A stretch of DNA of 64,000 nucleotides from positions 51,171 through 115,170 of the forward strand of contig PGZV01000022.1 in NCBI GenBank assembly GCA_002841495.1, given 5' to 3'. Of this stretch, positions 46,078 to 54,428 are shown in pieces (the first letter of the stretch is position 1; every line of letters begins with the position of its first letter). The notes under the pieces were generated by a model. That model saw only the letters and a list, made by a program, of their open reading frames with translations. It made no database searches and was not told the origin of the DNA. The translations under genes and the position numbers were made by a program. Source of the stretch: Firmicutes bacterium HGW-Firmicutes-2. GTDB taxonomy: Bacteria; Bacillota; Clostridia; Lachnospirales; Vallitaleaceae.

Positions 46078-46713
46078 TTACTTTTTTTCTTTCATAATGA
46101 TTTCCAGCTTTTTCTTAATACGCTGTAGAGCGTTGTCAATAGATTTTACCGGTTTTTCCAGTATCTCTGCAATTTCTACATAGCCGATGCCTTCAACATA
46201 ATATTCCAAGACATCTTTTTCAAAATCACTTAATTTATCTGCCAACTCATCTTCAATAATATGCATATTCTCTTTGTCGATAATCAATTCTTCCGGATCT
46301 ACAATCTGTTTCGAAGGCATAAGATCCATCAGTACTATTTTGTCATTATCTTCTTCAAATACTGGCTTGTTTAAAGAAATATAAGAGTTTAAGGGCATAT
46401 GTTTTTGCCGTGTAGCCGCTTTAACGGCTGTGATGATTTGTCTCGTAATACATAGATCCGCAAAAGAAAAAAAGGAAGATGCTGTATCATTTCTATAATC
46501 TCGAATCGCTTTAAAAAGACCAATCATGCCTTCTTGTATCAGATCATCACGGCCTGCACCCATTAGAAAATAGGATTTCGATTTTTTTTCCACCAATTTT
46601 TTGTATTTGTTCATAAGATAGTCTAACGCATAATCATGACCTTCTCGAATAAGTACGACAATTTCTTCATCTGTATAAATGGTTAGTTCTTCAAATGCTA
46701 TGACTCGTTCTAT
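46078..46713 (-). CDS. sigH: RNA polymerase sporulation sigma factor SigH
   Basis: Sigma-H family, last gene of the cys/RNA block. The sequence covers region 2 (KKSKSYFLMGAGRDDLIQEG, MIGLFKAIRDYRND, SFFSFADLCITRQIITAVKAATRQ) and region 4 (LSDFEKDVLEYYVEGIGYVEIAEILEKPVKSID). From the first ATG (46614) it would have 178 residues and lack the conserved N-terminal segment. The open frame continues 33 codons further (IERVIAFEELTIYTDEEIVVLIREGHDYALDYL), giving the normal length of about 211. That extension holds no ATG, GTG or TTG. The first codon after the stop is ATA (46713), with AGGGG nine bases upstream. I therefore annotate an ATA start, tentatively. Confidence 0.85.
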   Translation of the reverse strand: MERVIAFEELTIYTDEEIVVLIREGHDYALDYLMNKYKKLVEKKSKSYFLMGAGRDDLIQEGMIGLFKAIRDYRNDTASSFFSFADLCITRQIITAVKAATRQKHMPLNSYISLNKPVFEEDNDKIVLMDLMPSKQIVDPEELIIDKENMHIIEDELADKLSDFEKDVLEYYVEGIGYVEIAEILEKPVKSIDNALQRIKKKLEIIMKEKK

Positions 46714-46725
46714 TTAAGACAACCC

Positions 46726-47244
46726 CTATCTTTGACGACGAAATTTTTCCATCCATGCTAATGTTTCTTTATTCAAATGACCTTCTAAACGATTTGTTGT
46801 CCTTGTTGATTTTTCCAAATAATCAGCCTTATATTCTTTTTTAGTGGCTTTGATGTCACTCAGAAGTTCTCTTGCAGACATCCTCGCAGCACCTTTTGCT
46901 AATATAATGGTTTGCTCAAGGGCATCGGAAGTCGCAACTCGAATCTGATAATCTCTGGCATATTCTGTGGCCACTTTTTCAATATAATGGTCCGCCGTTT
47001 CATGCTCTTTTGTGTAAATAACGTGGATGTTATGATATGCATCAATACTTCTGAGTGGATTTTTCGCCTTATAGGCATCAAAAACCACAATGATTTCATT
47101 CTTTTTATAGCCTTGGTAATCACTTAGAATTTCTAGCAGACGTGTTCTTGCGTTATCAAGATGATCCTCCATCGCCATTTTCTTAAGCTCTGGCCATGCA
47201 TGGATAATGTTATAGCCATCGACGAGAAGTACTTCTTTAGCCAA
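46726..47244 (-). CDS. rae1: Rae1/YacP-type NYN-domain ribonuclease
   Basis: 172 residues. NYN/PIN-like fold with LLVDGYNIIHAWPEL (about 5-19), IIVVFDAYK, VIYTKEHETADHYIEK (acidic metal-binding residues) and RVATSDALEQTIIL. B. subtilis Rae1 cleaves mRNA in the ribosomal A site, and the gene lies next to sigH and rlmB there as here. Start TTG at 47244 after GAGAGGCGG. The stop overlaps the region just before sigH. Confidence 0.9.
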   Translation of the reverse strand: MAKEVLLVDGYNIIHAWPELKKMAMEDHLDNARTRLLEILSDYQGYKKNEIIVVFDAYKAKNPLRSIDAYHNIHVIYTKEHETADHYIEKVATEYARDYQIRVATSDALEQTIILAKGAARMSARELLSDIKATKKEYKADYLEKSTRTTNRLEGHLNKETLAWMEKFRRQR

Positions 47245-47333
47245 GTCCGAACCGCCTCTCTAGGTATATGTTCGCCTATAATTTTAGGATATCAGTATAT
47301 CAGATTTCACCTTTATTGTTAAGTCCTAAATTC

Positions 47334-48026
47334 TTATAGATTTCTTTGCCTTAATGCCTCGTACATTAAAACACCTGCAGCAACACTTGCATTTAGAGAA
47401 TCAACATTACCCTTCATAGGAATGCTGGCGATAAAATCACATTTTTCCTTAACCAAGCGGCTAAGACCTTTGCCTTCGCTACCGATAACTAAAGCCATAG
47501 GACCTTTGAAATCCACATCATACATGCTTGTGCCTTTCATATCCGATCCTGCCACCCATATGCCTTTGCTTTTGAGATCTTCAATGGTCCTAACAAGGTT
47601 AACCACTTTACAGACCGGTGTGTATTCTATGGCACCCGCAGAAGTTTTTGCCACGGTTGCTGTTAATGAAACCGCTCTGTTTTTAGGTATGATAATACCA
47701 TGAGCACCTGTTATGTTAGCCGTACGAATAATTGCGCCTAGATTATGTGGATCTTCGATACCATCTAGAATTATGAAAAATGGTGCCTCTTCTCTTTTCT
47801 TAGCTTTTTCAAAAAGAACATCCAGTTCAACATAATCGTGAGCGGCCATAAAAGCCAATACACCTTGATGTTTGCCTTGGTTGCTTAATTGATCCAGCTT
47901 TTCTCTTGCTACGTATTGAACAAGAATATTCATGTCTTTGGCTAATCCTAGTATTTTCTGTGCACTGCCTTCTTGTTGGCCGGATTCAATCATTAGAAGT
48001 TTATCCACACTTCTACCGGATTTCAT
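47334..48026 (-). CDS. rlmB: 23S rRNA (guanosine-2'-O-)-methyltransferase RlmB-type TrmH family (N terminus disrupted)
   Basis: SpoU/TrmH methyltransferase, knotted fold. Seen: LDGIEDPHNLGAIIRTANITGAHGI, VIGSEGKGLSRLV and IPMKGNVDSLNASVAAGV, the three family motifs. From ATG 48026 the protein lacks the first ~16 residues of the L30-like domain. The same frame continues upstream as RNELIVFGRNAVIEG, which is typical RlmB, but meets a stop without a start codon. An ATG at 48078 behind AAGGA, or one at 48106, is in a different frame, and one missing or extra A in the run near 48067-48069 would join either to the body. Either a frameshift in the genome or a read error. Confidence 0.85.
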   Translation of the reverse strand: MKSGRSVDKLLMIESGQQEGSAQKILGLAKDMNILVQYVAREKLDQLSNQGKHQGVLAFMAAHDYVELDVLFEKAKKREEAPFFIILDGIEDPHNLGAIIRTANITGAHGIIIPKNRAVSLTATVAKTSAGAIEYTPVCKVVNLVRTIEDLKSKGIWVAGSDMKGTSMYDVDFKGPMALVIGSEGKGLSRLVKEKCDFIASIPMKGNVDSLNASVAAGVLMYEALRQRNL

Positions 48027-48111
48027 GCCTTCTATGACAGCATTACGTCCAAATACGATTAACTCGTTTCTGATTCATCTAATCCTTCTTTCTGAGTGGC
48101 TTTCATATAGC

Positions 48112-48600
48112 CTAATCACTATGGGGCATCTCATTTTCTATGGTTTCGGGCATATCGTCCGGTTGGGTTAATTGGGTTGTTTTTAAACCCGCGGCTATAA
48201 GTGCTACAAGTCGTTCTAATTGCTTGGTGATGTATAAATAGCCTATAAGCGTTTCAAATCCTGTTGCATGCTTGTATGTAATTAAGTCAGTGTTTTTTGG
48301 TTTTGAACCTGTTTTAGCGTTTCTGCCTCTTTTCATCACACTCAACTCTTCTTCAGTTAAAGTATCTTTAATTGCATGATAAATCTTAGCTTGAGTTTTG
48401 GCATTGACGTAAAGACTGGATTCCTTGTGCATTTTACCAACTGCTTTACTACCTTTGCTGATGATATATGTTCGAATAATTAAGTCATAAATTGAGTCAC
48501 CAATAAATGCTAAAGCCAACGGTGAATATGTATGGACTTTCATTTCATCCAATGATAACTCTCTTTCTAAAAACGTCAGAAAATCATTCACTACATTCAC
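48112..48600 (-). CDS. mrnC: Mini-ribonuclease III
   Basis: Dimeric RNase III domain without an RNA-binding domain; it matures the ends of 23S rRNA precursors. 162 residues. Signature YSPLALAFIGDSIYDLIIRTYII (about 25-47, with the catalytic acidic residue) and ATGFETLIGYLYITKQLERL near the C terminus. GTG start immediately after the cysS stop. Typical partner of cysS and rlmB. Confidence 0.93.
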   Translation of the reverse strand: MNVVNDFLTFLERELSLDEMKVHTYSPLALAFIGDSIYDLIIRTYIISKGSKAVGKMHKESSLYVNAKTQAKIYHAIKDTLTEEELSVMKRGRNAKTGSKPKNTDLITYKHATGFETLIGYLYITKQLERLVALIAAGLKTTQLTQPDDMPETIENEMPHSD

Positions 48601-49998
48601 CTATGCCCTTCTGAATTTGACACCTTCTCTTGTATCTTCAAGCAGAATACCTTTTTCCATGAGATCATCTCTGATTTTATCCGATAGGGCAAAGTCTTTA
48701 TTCTTTCTTGCCTCTTGGCGTTTTTGAATCAATGCTTCAATATCTGAATCTAAAATATCCTTTTCCATATCTAAATCAATGCCAATCACATCACACAATG
48801 CCTCTAATGCCTCTAATACTTTATGAATAAAAGTCTTAGAAGATGTTATGGTGACATTGGTATTCGCAAAACGAATCAGCTCGAATATAGCAGACACAGC
48901 ATCGGCTGTATTGAAATCATCATCCATGGCCTTCTCAAACTTATCTTTGTAGCTATCTAAATGCTCTAAATCAGCATTCTCTTCATCTTTCATACTTTCA
49001 GAGTTGCTATTTTCATAAAGATACACAAGATTCTTTGCACCTGTCTGGATGCGCTGTAAGCTATTAGATGCTGATTCCATTAAATCACGACTGAAGTTAA
49101 TCGGACTTCTATAATGAGCACTTAACATAAAAAATCGAATCACTTCATAGGGGAATTCTTCTGTAATCTCCCTGACTGTAAAGAAATTACCTAGTGATTT
49201 GGACATTTTTTTATTGTCTACATTAATGAAACCATTATGAAGCCAATATTTGGCAAACTGTTTACCATTGGCAGCTTCACTTTGGGCAATCTCATTTTCA
49301 TGGTGGGGGAAAATCAGATCCGTACCACCACAGTGAATGTCAATGGTATCTCCGAGATATCGTTTCGCCATGACAGAGCATTCCAGATGCCAACCCGGTC
49401 TTCCGTCTCCCCATGGTGATGGCCAGGATGGCTCACCTTCTTTTTTTGGCTTCCACAAAACAAAATCCATAGGATTGATTTTGGCTTCATCTACAGCAAC
49501 CCTTGATCCCGCTTCAAGATCATCCGGATTTTTTTTAGATAATTTACCATAATCTTTGAAGTTTCTTGTTGCAAAAAATACCGTACCCTCTACTTCATAA
49601 GCAAACTTCTTATCGAGTAGTACTTGAATCATATCCACCATATGTGGTACTTCTTCTGTAGCTTTTGGTGTATGGGTTGCTTTATGGATACCAAGACCTT
49701 TTGCATCCTGCTCAACTTCTTGAATGTATTTTTCTGCAACCGCTTCCGAAGTTATGCCTTCTTCCTTGGCCTTGTTAATAATCTTATCGTCCACATCCGT
49801 ATAATTCTGAACATAGGTTACATCATAACCTTTGTACTCAAAATAGCGTCTAACAACGTCAAATACGATAAACGGTCTTGCGTTTCCGATGTGAATGTGG
49901 TTATACACTGTTGGTCCACACACGTACATCTTGACTTTTCCCGGCTCAACAGGCACAAATGTTTCTTTTTTTCGCGTTAATGTATTGTATAATTTCAT
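48601..49998 (-). CDS. cysS: Cysteine--tRNA ligase
   Basis: Charges tRNA-Cys. 465 residues. Zinc cysteines in MYVCGPTVYNHIHIGNARPF (also the HIGH motif), HLECSVMAKRYLG and HHENEIAQSE, the [10 protein letters not shown] loop (about 265-274) and the C-terminal DALR-type helical domain. Second gene of the operon under the cysteine T-box. ATG lies 9 bp downstream of the cysE stop. Confidence 0.97.
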   Translation of the reverse strand: MKLYNTLTRKKETFVPVEPGKVKMYVCGPTVYNHIHIGNARPFIVFDVVRRYFEYKGYDVTYVQNYTDVDDKIINKAKEEGITSEAVAEKYIQEVEQDAKGLGIHKATHTPKATEEVPHMVDMIQVLLDKKFAYEVEGTVFFATRNFKDYGKLSKKNPDDLEAGSRVAVDEAKINPMDFVLWKPKKEGEPSWPSPWGDGRPGWHLECSVMAKRYLGDTIDIHCGGTDLIFPHHENEIAQSEAANGKQFAKYWLHNGFINVDNKKMSKSLGNFFTVREITEEFPYEVIRFFMLSAHYRSPINFSRDLMESASNSLQRIQTGAKNLVYLYENSNSESMKDEENADLEHLDSYKDKFEKAMDDDFNTADAVSAIFELIRFANTNVTITSSKTFIHKVLEALEALCDVIGIDLDMEKDILDSDIEALIQKRQEARKNKDFALSDKIRDDLMEKGILLEDTREGVKFRRA

Positions 49999-50007
49999 AG
50001 CATCACC

Positions 50008-50721
50008 TCATAGTTCATCTTCCATAAAATCCGGACAGTTTCTACATCTTTCATCTTCTAAAGTATTTAAGGCTTCTAAAGTTAAGCCACCTTTGCCCTT
50101 TTCCAAATTCTCTATTCGAATCAAAAGCCGACACAACTCATGGCGCACAGGATCCGGAAAGTGTACTTGATCTAATGTATCTTGAGGGTGGGTTATTTTT
50201 TTGTCGTTTCTCTTTACAACCCTTCCCGGTATCCCTACCACAGTCGAATTGGCCGGTACCTCACTTAAGACTACTGAACCTGCACCTATTTTTGAATCCT
50301 CGCCAACAGTAAACGATCCTAAGACTTTTGCACCTGCACTAATCATGACGTTATCACCAATTGTGGGGTGACGCTTACCATGTTCCTTGCCTGTACCACC
50401 AAGCGTTACGCCCTGATATAGGGTCACATTGTTACCAACAATTGCTGTTTCACCGATAACCACCCCATGTCCATGATCAATGAACAGTCCTGATCCAATA
50501 ACAGCACCCGGGTGAATCTCTATACCTGTTCTTCGGGTTGCACGTTGTGATACCCATCTGGCTAAAAAATAATGTTTTCTTAAAAATAACCAATGAGATA
50601 AACGGTATCTGAGAATGGCATGAAAACTCGGATATAGAAAAACCTCTGAAGTTTTTTTGATTGCCGGGTCTCTCTCCTTGATAACTTCAATCTCTTCTTT
50701 TATATACTTCATAATGTTCAT
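50008..50721 (-). CDS. cysE: Serine O-acetyltransferase
   Basis: First step of cysteine synthesis: serine + acetyl-CoA. 237 residues. Helical N terminus, then a left-handed parallel beta-helix of hexapeptide repeats ([25 protein letters not shown] with the catalytic His and Asp, [22 protein letters not shown]). The tail (about 205-237) is longer than in some homologues and ends in a CRNC pair. ATG follows GAGGAGGTAATTGG. Regulated by the cysteine T-box in front of it. Confidence 0.95.
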   Translation of the reverse strand: MNIMKYIKEEIEVIKERDPAIKKTSEVFLYPSFHAILRYRLSHWLFLRKHYFLARWVSQRATRRTGIEIHPGAVIGSGLFIDHGHGVVIGETAIVGNNVTLYQGVTLGGTGKEHGKRHPTIGDNVMISAGAKVLGSFTVGEDSKIGAGSVVLSEVPANSTVVGIPGRVVKRNDKKITHPQDTLDQVHFPDPVRHELCRLLIRIENLEKGKGGLTLEALNTLEDERCRNCPDFMEDEL

Positions 50722-50738
50722 CCAATTACCTCCTCAAT

Positions 50739-51008
50739 CAAAAAACGCCTCTTAGTAAAATAAGAGACGGTTTATCCGCGGTTCCACTCTTGTTGAAGCT
50801 TTGCTTCCACTTGATATCGATATAACGGTCGATTCCCGCATCAAGCTAATATAATTTCACTTGATAAGCTCACGAATGCACTTCATCAACCAGTAAAACA
50901 AATGGACTCTCAGCTTATGCCATTCTCTCTGTGATTCTTGATATGACTACTCTTTCGATCATAGCTTTTATCTTGTCATGATCATAATTATAAAAAATAT
51001 CATAACCC
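50739..51008 (-). ncRNA. T-box leader (cysteine) of cysE-cysS operon
   Basis: About 270 nt. The antiterminator core reads AGAGTGGAACCGCGG; the bulge TGGA predicts a discriminator U, as in tRNA-Cys. Stem III has CGACCGTTATATCG. The candidate specifier is TGC (50878-50880) after GAAG, a Cys codon. The stem I side has AAGAGTAG and GAGAGAATGG landmarks. The terminator is CGTCTCTTA/TAAGAGGCG followed by a T-run (about 50738-50768). Confidence 0.92.
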
Positions 51009-51014
51009 AAATAT

Positions 51015-51043
51015 ACTATATAATACTTTACATATATCGTCAA
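51015..51043 (-). promoter_or_regulatory. sigma-A promoter of the cys operon
   Basis: Minus strand TTGACG, 17-bp spacer, TATAGT, placed just upstream of the T-box leader and just after the enzyme I-like gene. Confidence 0.8.
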
Positions 51044-51060
51044 CAAAAACAGTATGCTTT

Positions 51061-52785
51061 TTATGACCAAACATAAATCTCATAATACCTTTTTTCCAGA
51101 TACTCTTTGATTTCATTGCCGGAACTTAAGGATAACAAATGGTCAATTTCTTTATCCCATATGGCTTTACTTGTTTTACTGGCTAGCCATCTGGCCTTTG
51201 GAACCATACCCGGGTTCACACATACCTGATCCACACCGATAGCAATCATAAATGGGAGCAGTATCTCATTGTTTGCCATATCACCTACAATACTAATCCA
51301 AGTACCTTCTCTATGCGCAGCAATGACCACTTGACGAATTGTCCGAAGAAGTCCTGGGTGATACATATCAAAAAGTTCAAAAAGGTCTTCATTTGCTCGG
51401 TCAACGGCTGTCATCAATTGTATAAGTTCAGATGAACCTATTACGAGAAAATCCACTTCTCTTGCAAAAACATCCACCATCATCGCTGCTGCAGGTACTT
51501 CCACCATCATACCGATTTCAATGTTGTTGTCATATAATTCATGACGTACATCCAACTCGACTTTGGCTTCTTCAATAGCCATTTTAGCATCTAAAAGCTC
51601 TTCGATCTTCGTAATCATAGGTAATAAGATTTTTATTTTTCCATATGCACTTGCTCTTAGCAATGCCTTTATCTGCGTTACAAAAAGGGTGCGTTCTGTG
51701 AGTGTGACACGTATAGATCTATAGCCAAGCAAAGGGTTTCTTTCTTCATGGAAATAGATAAAAGGCATATCGTGGTTGGATGAGCAATCCATTGTTCTGA
51801 AAATAATATCCGCATTTTCAGCCAACATAACAGCCTCGCGGTAAGCTTCAAGTTGAACCAACTCATCCGGCATGGTTGTCTGTCCTAGAAAAATAAATTC
51901 TGTTTTGAATAAGCCTATGCTCTCGGCACCTTTTTCCTTAGCGATTAATAAAGCATTATTGTTTTCTGCCTCAGAAGCAATCTCAAATTGATGCCCATCT
52001 TCTGTTTTGGTTTTTTGCTTTGCAAAACTCAAAAGGATGTCTTCCAACTCTTTTTCTTTATTTGCTTTTTTGAAATAAAAGTCAATCATTTCTCTATCCG
52101 GATTAATGAATACTTCACCTTTTTGTCCGTCAACAATGACTTCATCACCATCTTTGACAAGTGACAAAATACCTTTTGCACCTAATACTGCCGGAATCTT
52201 CAAGTTATTGGATATAAGTGCACTGTATGACGTTTTACCGCCCAGCTCACATACAATCGCAAGCACACTCTTCTTATCCAAATGAACGATATCCGTGCCC
52301 TCTAATTCACTGGCAAAAATAATGACCGGTTCTGTCAGATCACCAAGACTTTTATTTTCTAAGCCAATGAGCTCTTTAATAATTTGTTCTGCGATATATT
52401 TTATAGACTCTGATTTTTTTTTCAGAAAATCATCTGCAACCTTGTCAAACATAGCTGCATATTTTTTTTTGACTTCATTTAGAATATAATCTGCGTTAAT
52501 TTTCTGTTCTTGTATCTCTTTACGAACTTGCCCCAACAATATGGACCCATCATAAACACTTAGATGTCTTTTATAAACTTCTGCCTCTTCTTGTCCAAGA
52601 ATATTGAGTGTTTTATTATAACGTCTTTCAAGTTCAATTCGACACTTATCGACTGCTGCATTAAATCGTACAAGCTCAAGTTGTGGGTTTTCTATTTTTC
52701 TATATATAACCTTCATCTCTACTTCACGCTTAACAAAGGCTTTTCCTATGGTGACTCCTTCTGCAACGCCAATACCTCTAATCAT
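51061..52785 (-). CDS. Enzyme I-like protein of the PTS, predicted catalytically inactive
   Basis: 574 residues from ATG 52785, behind TTTGGAGGCAATACT; the whole length matches enzyme I. N-terminal MIRGIGVAEGVTIGKAF and the barrel GLFKTEFIFLGQTTMP, NPLLGYRSIRVTLTE, MMVEVPAAAMM are clear. The phosphohistidine motif reads GGKTSYSALIS, so the active histidine is Tyr187. The cysteine motif reads SIVGDMANNE, without the cysteine. The metal/PEP segment RTMDIGGDK is replaced by RTMDCSSNHDMP, and GTNDLxQ by GSSELIQ. It therefore probably cannot autophosphorylate. A regulatory or decoy role is possible. It lies between a TPR protein and the cys operon and has no PTS neighbours. Confidence 0.88.
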   Translation of the reverse strand: MIRGIGVAEGVTIGKAFVKREVEMKVIYRKIENPQLELVRFNAAVDKCRIELERRYNKTLNILGQEEAEVYKRHLSVYDGSILLGQVRKEIQEQKINADYILNEVKKKYAAMFDKVADDFLKKKSESIKYIAEQIIKELIGLENKSLGDLTEPVIIFASELEGTDIVHLDKKSVLAIVCELGGKTSYSALISNNLKIPAVLGAKGILSLVKDGDEVIVDGQKGEVFINPDREMIDFYFKKANKEKELEDILLSFAKQKTKTEDGHQFEIASEAENNNALLIAKEKGAESIGLFKTEFIFLGQTTMPDELVQLEAYREAVMLAENADIIFRTMDCSSNHDMPFIYFHEERNPLLGYRSIRVTLTERTLFVTQIKALLRASAYGKIKILLPMITKIEELLDAKMAIEEAKVELDVRHELYDNNIEIGMMVEVPAAAMMVDVFAREVDFLVIGSSELIQLMTAVDRANEDLFELFDMYHPGLLRTIRQVVIAAHREGTWISIVGDMANNEILLPFMIAIGVDQVCVNPGMVPKARWLASKTSKAIWDKEIDHLLSLSSGNEIKEYLEKRYYEIYVWS

Positions 52786-52883
52786 AGTATTGCCTCCAAA
52801 CTCAATTCTAGTACCACATGCATTTAATCTATATTTGATCATGAATAGTACAATGTTTCACTGATCGTTCCTATTAACTTTAT

Positions 52884-54269
52884 TTAGCTATCGGTTAAAG
52901 CCTTTAGAAAACGCGTCGCATCATTTTTAAAATTGGCATTCGGATAAGCATCTAACATCTTCTGATAGGTACTTATTGCCAGTTCATTCTGATTTAACCT
53001 ATGATAACTTCTTGCTAAATAATATAAAGCTTCATCCGAAAAATAGTTGTCTTTCTCATATTTGTATGCCCGTTCCAGATTCGGTATAGCCTCTTCAAAT
53101 CTACCGTTTCTATAGTCTCTGAAGCCTTGATTATAAGCCTGAAGTGCTACTTCTGGGAATATGCTCTGTGCAAATTTTTCGTAGGTAGCCGATGCACTTT
53201 CACTTAATGCACTTGGTTCAACTTCTTCCAGCAACTGAGCTGCTTCTATAGCTTTATCATCTTCATATAGACTTAAGGCCATAAGCATTTTTTCACTCTG
53301 GGTTAATTGAAGCTGATTTTGTTCCAATTCAGTTGACAATGTATTTAACTGTGTATCCGTTTGCAAAATAGTTGCTTCCATACTTTCAACTTGACTTTCT
53401 AAAATACTCTGATTGGCCTCGAGGGCGTTCACTTGATTCAGTGCTTCTATGTTTTTGTTTTTTTGACTACTTAACATACTTGGTAATATTAGAAAACCCA
53501 TTACTGCCAAACCAATACCAACACCCACCAATACCGCTGCGAACTGGAACATACTGTTGTTCATAGATACCTTCGCGCTATGACCAAGTGTAGGTAGACC
53601 AAAATAACCCGGTTCCTTTTCTTTTACTTCTTCAAATGCCTCAACTGGATGTCCTTCTGATTGAATCCATGTCATATACTTCATAGCTGTATCATGATTG
53701 TGATCTATGGACAACACCTTCTGTAGCTTGCTTTTAGCCTTATCCATTTGGTTTTCATGTATAAAGCATAAAGCCAATAAACAGTACGCTTTCGTAAAAT
53801 TTGGGTTCAAACCTATGACGGCTCGCAATTGTATAATGGCTAGGTCGATACTATTTTGATTAACAAACACCAAAGCCTGGTTGTACTTTTTTATAGCATT
53901 GTTTAATTTATCTAAGTGAACTTGGTTGTTTTGAATCTGGTCCATATAGCCTATCGCTTCATTATCAACCGATTCAAAGTTCTTGCTAATCACCCATTGC
54001 TTAAATGCCATAACCGGTTCTCCTATTTCCAGATAAACCAATCCTAATAAATTTCTGGCCTTAATATTCTTTTTATCTAATTTTATGCTTTTATTTAATA
54101 GGTCAATCGCGCCGCTTAAATCTCGAACTTCAACCTTTTTTAATCCTAAATTATATAGTTTTTTTGATTCTCTACTGATTCTTTTATAAATTTCAAACGC
54201 CACATGACAATGTTCGCAAATCCCTTGGGTATCAAGTAGCTCTCCACACTTCGGACATATTTTTGCCAT
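52884..54269 (-). CDS. Zinc-ribbon, TPR and coiled-coil membrane protein
   Basis: 461 residues. N-terminal zinc ribbon (MAKICPKCGELLDTQGICEHC, two CxxC pairs), TPR repeats (about 30-110 and 115-205), one membrane segment (about 240-265, FAAVLVGVGIGLAVMGFLIL), a coiled coil (about 275-325) and further TPR repeats (about 370-455, YYLARSYHRLNQNELAISTYQ). Probably a scaffold protein anchored in the membrane. No catalytic motif. Just downstream of the small gene 54282-54425 and folC, with which it may share transcription. Confidence 0.75.
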   Translation of the reverse strand: MAKICPKCGELLDTQGICEHCHVAFEIYKRISRESKKLYNLGLKKVEVRDLSGAIDLLNKSIKLDKKNIKARNLLGLVYLEIGEPVMAFKQWVISKNFESVDNEAIGYMDQIQNNQVHLDKLNNAIKKYNQALVFVNQNSIDLAIIQLRAVIGLNPNFTKAYCLLALCFIHENQMDKAKSKLQKVLSIDHNHDTAMKYMTWIQSEGHPVEAFEEVKEKEPGYFGLPTLGHSAKVSMNNSMFQFAAVLVGVGIGLAVMGFLILPSMLSSQKNKNIEALNQVNALEANQSILESQVESMEATILQTDTQLNTLSTELEQNQLQLTQSEKMLMALSLYEDDKAIEAAQLLEEVEPSALSESASATYEKFAQSIFPEVALQAYNQGFRDYRNGRFEEAIPNLERAYKYEKDNYFSDEALYYLARSYHRLNQNELAISTYQKMLDAYPNANFKNDATRFLKALTDS

Positions 54270-54281
54270 TGTTTACCCCCT

Positions 54282-54425
54282 CTATTTCTTGTTTTTTAGT
54301 TCTAGTATCAACGCGCTCAAGATATCGGACATGTCTTTTGAATCATAGGTATTAATTGCTTCTTCAGCTTCTTCAATCTCCAAACATGGTTGGTATTTTT
54401 TTATTTCCTCATCAAAATTAATCAT
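54282..54425 (-). CDS. Small acidic protein, 47 residues
   Basis: ATG at 54425 behind GAGGAGGGTTAGCAT, a near-perfect binding site, and a complete frame to the TAG at 54282. Protein begins MINFDEEIKKYQPCLEIEEAE and ends LILELKNKK. Acidic, probably helical, with one cysteine and no membrane segment. It lies 3 bp after the folC stop and 12 bp before the TPR protein gene. Unrecognised, but the strong initiation signal and tight fit make it a likely gene. Confidence 0.65.
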   Translation of the reverse strand: MINFDEEIKKYQPCLEIEEAEEAINTYDSKDMSDILSALILELKNKK

Positions 54426-54428
54426 ATG

